Positions 58,801-64,000 of a DNA stretch of 64,000 nt are shown piece by piece; within the stretch, counting starts at the first letter, position 1; each line of letters starts with the position of its first letter. The notes beneath the pieces are model-generated. The model saw only the letters and a program-made list of their open reading frames with translations. It made no database searches and was not told the origin of the DNA. The position numbers and the translations under genes are program-made. The DNA is taken from contig NC_064047.1 in NCBI RefSeq assembly GCF_932526225.1, positions 1,488,001-1,552,000 of the forward strand, in the 5' to 3' direction. Origin of the DNA: Nematostella vectensis (Eukaryota; Cnidaria; Anthozoa; Actiniaria; Edwardsiidae).

Positions 58801-61800
58801 TGCTCAAGGGCGTTGGATAACACACCATGTTGTTTTGTTTGTGCAGCTTCTAACATGCCTCGGCTGGATACTGTGGATTGTTTGCTTTTTGATACATAAA
58901 CTTGCTCAAGGGCGTTGGATAACACACCATGTTGTTTTGTTTGTGCAGCTTCTAACATGCCTCGGCTGGATACTGTGGATTGTTTGCTTTTTGATACATA
59001 AACTTGCTCAAGGGCGTTGGATAACACACCATGTTGTTTTGTTTGTGCAGCTTCTAACATGCCTCGGCTGGATACTGTGGATTGTTTGCTTTTTGATACA
59101 TAAACTTGCTCAAGGGCGTTGGATAACACACCATGTTGTTCTGTTTGTGCAGCTTCTAACATGCCTCGGCTGGATACTGTGGAGAATGTCATGAAGGTCT
59201 GTCCAATGCTTGTGCAAGGGCTGTGGGATAACAAGTCTCCACTTCTGCAGCTGCCACATCTCAATCAAGAAAATCTACGCCACTTCACCACTAAAAAGGT
59301 ATTTAAGAAAGTAAAAGTATTTGTCTCTGGATAAAATAACTCTTTTTACATTGTATCAATTTAAAATTGTATAAAATTAATCAAAATAAATTTTATCGTT
59401 TGGTCTCCTTTGCTTTCTTGATGTTATTCTGTTTTGGTTTTTATGATTCTATTCTATATTACGTCCCTCCTTAAAGTTTTTACAAAGCGTTTTTTACCAT
59501 TTGAGTTGATAAAGATCAAAAGCCTGATCGCTGTACAACATGTAGGCCACAAAGAGGCCATTAAAGTGAACTATCGAAAATGTTTTTTTGATTACTGCTG
59601 CATTGTTTGATGAAATATTTTTTTCAGGAACGTTTCTCAGTTTTTCCCAGGGGGCATTCCCAAAGCTGTATATAATAAAAAGTACTTTCAAAGTACTTTT
59701 GAATCAACACTATGGAGTTTATATATATATTTTTCCATTTCAGAGAAATATCCGCTCCATTAGGCAACTTATTTCTATGAGGGAAGATGAGAGAAGGTGA
59801 GAAATGTTACTTTGAATAACACTTTGTTTAGTAGGCTTGACAAAAGTTTGAAATTTGTAGAAATATTATGCAAATATATTGTATATACTATTACATTTCA
59901 CTTGTATAAAACATACAATGATAGAAATGAGTGGCACGTCTTTAAGCATTAGAGGCCTGCTTTATCAGGTCTAAATACTTATTTTTCTGCACTGCACACT
60001 GTGACAATAATTTTTAACATATTGTGTGCTCTGTTTAGGGCATTGCTGCGAGGTCTAGGAGAAGAAGAATATCAGGATATTATCAATGTGTGCTGGATGC
60101 TTCCATCTGTTGAGATGTCCGTACGGGCACATGGTATGTACATTGTTTTAATTTTTTCAATTAAGGTAACTATTCGAATAAGAGCCCCCTCCCCAATAAG
60201 CGTCCCCCCTCTTATCCCCTATAAAAATCTTATCAAATGCACCACTTGAACGTTTTAAATTTAGCTCACATTGACATGCCAACTTCGATTTCTTTATCCA
60301 AATAAGCGCAAGTGTCCATTCAGAAGCTGGTATTTTTGCTGAAATGAAATAAGCCCCCCTCCCCAATAAGCCCCCCTCCCCAATAAGCCCCCCCTCCCCA
60401 ATAAGCCCCCTCCCCAATAAGCCCCCCTCCCCAATAAGCCCCCCCTCCCCAATAAGCCCCCCTCCCCAATAAGCCCCCCTCCCCAATAAGCCCCCCCTCC
60501 CCAATAAGCCCCCCTCCATAATAAGCCCCCCTCCACAATAAGCCCCCCTCCCCAATAAGCGCCCTAAAGACGTGATAAATTTACATGCCACTTGTGCGTG
60601 TTAATGCACCATTTGTTGAAGTATAAATATGGGCATCTGGCTGGCGGTACAGACTGAGTCTGTCAATCACATGTCCATCACATGTCCATCAAGCTGCCGT
60701 CAACTAGGATTTATTTACATACAATAGGCCTAGGCACGATTTGTTTTCACACAGGCAATCTTATTTTTCAATCTTTCATCTCTATTTGTCAATAATAGAT
60801 CATATGCACTGAAGGTTGATTATATATCAGTCTCAGCATTTTGTTCTTGTTTTTTTTTCCAGTTCTTGATGATACTGAAGACAAAACGTTAATCACAGTA
60901 GGAGATATTGTGACTATATCAACCACGCTCAAGCGCCGGGTTTTAGGGGTAAGGCTATCTACATCCCATAGACAATAATATCAACCAAGCTAAAGCGCCA
61001 GACTTTAGGGGTAAGGTTACCTACATCCCATAGACAATATAGCAACCACGCTCAAGCGCCGGGTTTAGGGGTAAGGTTACCTACATCCTATAGACAATAT
61101 ATGAACCACGCTCAAGCGCCGGGTTTAGGGGTAAGGCTACCTACATCCCATAGACAATATATCAACCACGCTCAAGCGCCTGGTTTAGGGGTAAGGCTAC
61201 CTACATCCCATAGACAATATATCAACCACGCTCAAGCGCCTGGTTTAGGGGTAAGGTTACCTACATCCCATAGACAATATATCAACCACGCTCAAGCGTC
61301 GGGCTTAGGGGTAAGGTTACCTACATCCCATAGACAATATATGAACCACGCTCAAGCGCCTGGTTTAGGGGTAAGGTTACCTACATCCCATAGACAATAT
61401 ATCAACCACGCTTAAGCACCGGGTTTTAGGGGTAAGGCTACCTACATCCCATAGACAATATATCAACCACGCTCAAGCGCCTGGTTTAGGGGTAAGGCTA
61501 CCTACATCCCATAGAGAATATATCAACCACGCTCAAGCGCCTGGTTTAGGGGTAAGGTTACCTACATCCCATAGACAATATATCAACCACGCTCAAGCGT
61601 CGGGCTTAGGGGTAAGGTTACCTACATCCCATAGACAATATATGAACCACGCTCAAGCGCCTGGTTTAGGGGTAAGGTTACCTACATCCCATAGACAATA
61701 TATCAACCACGCTTAAGCACCGGGTTTTAGGGGTAAGGCTACCTACATCCCATAGACAATATATCAACCACGCTCAAGCGCCTGGTTTAGGGGTAAGGTT

Positions 61801-63732
61801 ACCTACATACCATAGACAATATATGAACCACGCTCAAGCGCCGGGTTTAAGGGTAAGGCTACCTACATTCAGTACAATGCCTTTTTGTGCATTTCCTTTG
61901 ACCACAAATAACATGACCTAGTGGGCTGAGGGGCGTGGGCACTTTCCGAATACAAGATTGGCCTGCAGTTACGCTGTATTTTTACCACATTTACCACTTA
62001 TTCTCTTTTTAAGGGTTAAATAGACTGTAAAATTACTCATATCTAACGTTTGAATATTGAATATTCTAAGGGGTTTGGAAGTGTGAGCATAATGCACCTG
62101 TTTTGTAGGAGGCACAGGAATGGGTTTTGAGGGTGGTACAGACATAGGATCACTGCGGGCTTATCTTGTATTCCAAAGGTGACCACACCCCTCAGCCCAC
62201 CAGGTCGTGCTATTTGTGATCAAACTACATATATACTTTTGTGTTAGGTCCCTTGAAGTCTACTGTGTGTTATGTTGGTGTACTGTATGCCCAAAGTCAC
62301 ACTACATTCCGCCCTCGGCAGTTCCATCATTTTCCTATGGTCTCTTATTAATAATGCAAAAAGTTCAAGTGTAGGAAAAGACCGTACAAGCAGCAGTGTT
62401 GATTAAAACTATATCGTGTTTTGTAGGAGTTTTTTGATGACGAGGAAGCGGAGCCACCGACGGAGGAGCAAACAGAAACAAGACCAGAGGATAAGGTAAA
62501 AATCTTTAGAAAATATGGCCTCAGGCTCTTCCCTTACTAAGGAAGGCCCATCACGCCGCCATTTTACTGTATGCTTCCACACAGTTGCAAGTCACACAAA
62601 GCATCCATTACCATCCACTAATTTAAGCTAGTGGCCAATATATTTTCAATCAAATGTCATTAACGTATAAGACTTCATTCGTAGATTGTTATTTTGAAAT
62701 TTCCCTGTAAATAAGCCATTGTATTTTCAATTTTAAACAATAAAACAGGAGTGATTGATATCGATATTCTTTAACTCGTCTTAACACTTCTGACTATCGC
62801 ACGAACAATCACACTGGGCTTTGTTTCGATATTCGTTTTCTAGAATCATACCTTTTTGAGACGGGGTTCGACTTTTCCATTTTTCCATTTGCTTTATCAT
62901 GGCTGAGTTGGGTGTGTTGTAATGCCGTATTACTCGTATGTTTCGTATTACTTATTCATCCTTATTGGCACTTGTTTGTAGGATTCGCCCAAGCCACAGA
63001 AAGTCTGGCTTAAGAACAAGAAAAAGGGGAAGAAAGCGAAACCCAACAAGCAGCAAGTGAAAAAGAAACCGGCTAAACCAGTACAGAAAAAGAAAGATGG
63101 AGAGGTAAGGAACTGGTTTAATGTCTTATCGACTTTAGAAGAAGATTGTTACTGTAATCATACTTAGTTGAGAGAGACTACTACCTAAGCTGTAGTTAAG
63201 AAAACGACTATTGTAGAAAGGTATGAACGGACACGGAGAGGATAGAGAACAGCTAGAGAAAAGGGATGGTTAGTATAAGATGTATAAGATGTAAGAAACC
63301 AGCTAGAACAGAGGAAAATATTTCTCAATGAAAGAAGCACAATCAAGAAGGTGGGGGTTACCAATATATAAAGATATGCCTGAAGGTATAGTTTAAGGAT
63401 TCTAGTTCCAATTTCCTCTAAAATACCAGTCCGAAGTGAAGATGACGGCCCTCCCCAAACCCCCCCCCCCTAGTCCTGTTAATTTTACACCTCTACCTAA
63501 GATGAAAAAGGGATTAGGAATCGCTGTACATTTTAACCATAAACAACTTGAGTCACTTATTGTGTACTTAAGTCGCCATTCTTTCGGAAATTGTCTTGTA
63601 GAAAGACGAGAAGGAAGACGAGAAGAAAGAAAACGACGACAAAAACAACGATAGTGACGATGGTGAAGAAGGTGACGAGGAGAAAGATGATAAGATTGAC
63701 TCTGGTGAGGAGGACAGCGGAGACGAGGGAAG
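49831..63732 (+). CDS. SEC63: SEC63 orthologue, 18 exons, C-terminus off window
   Basis: ER-membrane J-domain protein that recruits BiP/HSPA5 to the SEC61 translocon. Exons: 49831-49954, 50121-50229, 51605-51719, 52904-53019, 53850-53911, 54672-54730, 55003-55053, 55548-55656, 55829-55923, 56412-56547, 57785-57877, 59153-59298, 59744-59796, 60039-60133, 60863-60948, 62427-62495, 62982-63104, 63602-63732. All are GT-AG and phase-consistent, giving about 590 residues. It starts MAGAKFEYDEKGTTFYYFL, closely like the human N-terminus, in a good AAGATGG context. TM segments lie near residues 15-35, 80-100 and 180-205. The J domain in exons 3-5 has HPD (KYHPDKETGDP). FGIALPSWLVSKENS, SPLLQLPHLNQENLRH (Brl/Sec63 domain), a Lys-rich linker and an acidic tail (NDDKNNDSDDGEEGDEE) follow in the family order. 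The last visible donor is at 63733, so the final Sec63 segment and stop are beyond the window. Confidence 0.96.
50535..51499. mobile_element. Long-inverted-repeat (foldback) element in SEC63 intron 2
   Basis: Imperfect inverted arms of about 270 bp (about 50535-50815 and about 51225-51499) share tttgttatttagagcgattc with its complement, agtcgacacttg with its complement, and the outer agtgtctaga. The outer ends start cagta. The interior of about 400 bp is AT-rich with no transposase. The left arm contains an (at)n run at about 50597-50620. The target duplication is unclear. Confidence 0.75.
52904..53911 (+). CDS. SEC63: SEC63 J-domain exons 4 and 5
   Basis: Exon 4 (52904-53019) encodes GASVAEIRRQYRSLSKKYHP and then DKETGDPRKFMRIAKAYEA. 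It includes the HPD triad needed to stimulate the ATPase of the luminal Hsp70. Exon 5 (53850-53911) continues LTNEESRKNWEEHGNPDGPG. The donor region of exon 4 is triplicated in tandem (52990-53262). Confidence 0.95.
52990..53262 (+). repeat. 91-bp tandem triplication of SEC63 exon 4 donor region
   Basis: The unit starts gtttatgagaattgcaaagg at 52990, 53081 and 53172. It contains the last 30 bases of exon 4, the donor gcgtaagtatatgg, and about 60 bases of intron. The copies are nearly identical (gggg/ggga and ctgt/cttt differences), implying recent origin. Use of the second or third donor would read GAA-GCG-TAA, an immediate stop. Confidence 0.95.
53924..54170. repeat. 47-bp AT-rich tandem repeat, about 5 copies
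   Basis: agaattataatgataatcaa recurs at 53924, 53971, 54018, 54065 and 54112, with diverging ends. It starts a dozen bases after the exon 5 donor but contains no exon sequence. Confidence 0.9.
55991..56165 (+). repeat. 38-bp tandem repeat containing a tRNA A-box-like motif
   Basis: Units start gtacaggg at 55991, 56029, 56067, 56105 and 56143 and contain aatagctcagtggtacag. tagctcagtgg fits the Pol III A-box TRGYNNANNGG exactly in the best copies. It lies in SEC63 intron 9. Confidence 0.9.
56125..56192 (+). other. tRNA-like or tRNA-derived SINE remnant
   Basis: After the last A-box-like tagctcagtggtacagggct, the sequence continues through tgcttctcaggcc to ggctcctcaaatccagc. The final part is B-box-like (consensus GGTTCAAATCC) at roughly tRNA spacing. 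The acceptor stem does not pair convincingly, so a functional tRNA is unlikely. It is more likely the head of a tRNA-derived SINE whose A-box part was tandemly amplified. Confidence 0.35.
56541..57185 (+). repeat. Tandem array of SEC63 exon 10 donor copies
   Basis: Immediately after exon 10 the string cacttaagcaaggtgagtac recurs every 29 bases, giving four donors including the true one. It then grades into 35-50-bp units, cccaggtgagtacagtgtgg plus ttatggtgaagatggtgaag. In all I count about 16 near-consensus AG/GTGAGTA donors including the real one. Reading through from the real donor reaches TAA within about eight codons. Confidence 0.95.
58010..59152 (+). repeat. 102-bp tandem array of SEC63 exon 12 acceptor copies (11 decoys)
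   Basis: The unit carries a pyrimidine-rich tract, tgttttgtttgtgcag, then 31 bases identical or nearly so to the start of exon 12 (cttctaacatgcctcggctg...), then 71 bases of non-exonic sequence. Decoy acceptors start at 58031, 58133 and every 102 bases up to the true one at 59153. The first copies have cggcttgatac, the middle ones cggctagatac, and the last ones cggctggatac like the true exon. Entry at a decoy gives a TAA 17-18 codons later. Long open frames on both strands across the array are by-products, since 102 is divisible by three. Confidence 0.97.
60177..60560. repeat. 16-18-bp repeat ccccctccccaataagc
   Basis: A first pair of units at about 60185-60215 and about 13 further units at 60350-60560, in SEC63 intron 14. 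Gly-rich frames on the minus strand are artefacts. Confidence 0.95.
60919..61868 (+). repeat. 60-bp tandem array of SEC63 exon 15 donor copies (15 decoys)
   Basis: The unit holds the last 30 or so bases of exon 15 (tatcaaccacgctcaagcgc plus cgggtttaggg), the donor gtaagg, and about 27 bases of intron ending catagacaat. The real exon has ggttttaggg, whereas most copies have ggtttaggg. About 15 extra donors follow the real one at 60949. Read-through from the real donor meets TAA ten codons on. Confidence 0.96.
61898..62223. mobile_element. MITE with about 62-bp terminal inverted repeats, 326 bp
   Basis: The left arm ttgaccacaaataacatgac...gtgggctgaggggcgtgg...aatacaagat is the inverted counterpart of the right arm atcttgtatt...ccacacccctcagcccac...gtgctatttgtgatcaa. 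The interior of about 200 bp is non-coding. It lies in SEC63 intron 15, just after the donor array. Confidence 0.85.
62566..62760. repeat. Dispersed repeat family A copy (diverged)
   Basis: The pattern cacaaagcatccattaccat, then aatatattttcaatcaaatg and acgtataagacttcat, follows the same order as the copy at 17600-17830. It lies in SEC63 intron 16. Confidence 0.5.
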
Positions 63733-64000
63733 GTGCGTGGGCTGTCCCCACTAGGACTTCATGTCGTGCTCGCGACTATAGAGGCTTTAAGATTCCATGA
63801 ACAACTAAGGAACCAAATTGGTTGACAACAGAAAACCGTTAGTGTTAAATTTTGGGCTGTTTCTTCATTATATATTTCTTAGGACTTCAGTGTAAAAAAA
63901 AAAGACTTCAAACCGCTTAATAAAATATGTTGAGATGAGCTTAATTTATAGTTTTTTTTAACTTATTAGAGGATCTCTTTTGCCATCAGTGGAAAAACAA

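Noticed and set aside
58008-59264. 418-codon minus-strand frame of 34-residue repeats
   Set aside because: The array unit is 102 bp, divisible by three. The frame is antisense to SEC63 and exists only because the unit lacks stops.
60157-60591. Gly-rich minus-strand proteins
   Set aside because: Translation of the ccccctccccaataagc repeat in SEC63 intron 14.

Overview
The window is animal nuclear DNA. It has intron-rich genes with GT-AG introns and one likely AT-AC intron, metazoan protein families, many short inverted-repeat elements, poly-C/G-bearing dispersed repeats and unusually abundant minisatellites. Family content and repeat style suggest an anthozoan cnidarian (sea-anemone-like); the species assignment is inference. 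No prokaryotic, organellar or viral gene was recognised.

Layout. (1) 1-12135, minus strand: a TMEM181 orthologue. Fourteen phase-consistent exons give about 411 residues; the last exon(s) lie beyond base 1. Two of its introns are filled by large minisatellites. (2) 12136-15000: intergenic, with a long hairpin and a possible Pol III-like motif. (3) 15001-37331, minus strand: a large type I membrane protein. Nineteen exons in continuous frame encode about 1,900 residues: TSP1, EGF, Cys-rich segment, about ten cadherin-like repeats, two EGFs, a juxtamembrane region with a furin-type site, one transmembrane helix, and a tyrosine-motif-rich cytoplasmic tail. Its 5' exon(s) were not found. (4) 40664-43011, plus strand: three fragments of a ubiquitin-specific protease gene, apparently incomplete. 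(5) About 43890-45943: a decayed Mutator-like (MULE) transposase with C2H2 and SWIM zinc fingers. (6) 46913-47563: an intronless gene for an unrecognised membrane protein. (7) 49831-63732, plus strand: SEC63, eighteen exons and about 590 residues; the C-terminus is beyond the window.

The genes are functionally unrelated neighbours. TMEM181 is a multi-pass membrane protein, SEC63 is the ER translocon J-protein, and the large gene looks like an adhesion receptor.

The most striking feature is architectural. At least six tandem arrays sit exactly on exon-intron junctions of otherwise normal genes, and their repeat units contain the exon edge plus the splice site. This produces ladders of 2 to 15 duplicate donors or acceptors next to the real one: SEC63 exons 4, 10, 12 and 15, the cadherin-gene penultimate exon, and TMEM181 exon 14. 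A seventh array begins a few bases inside a candidate U12-type AT-AC intron of TMEM181. In every SEC63 and cadherin-gene case that I read through, using a decoy site brings in an in-frame stop codon, so correct expression requires choosing the exon-proximal site.
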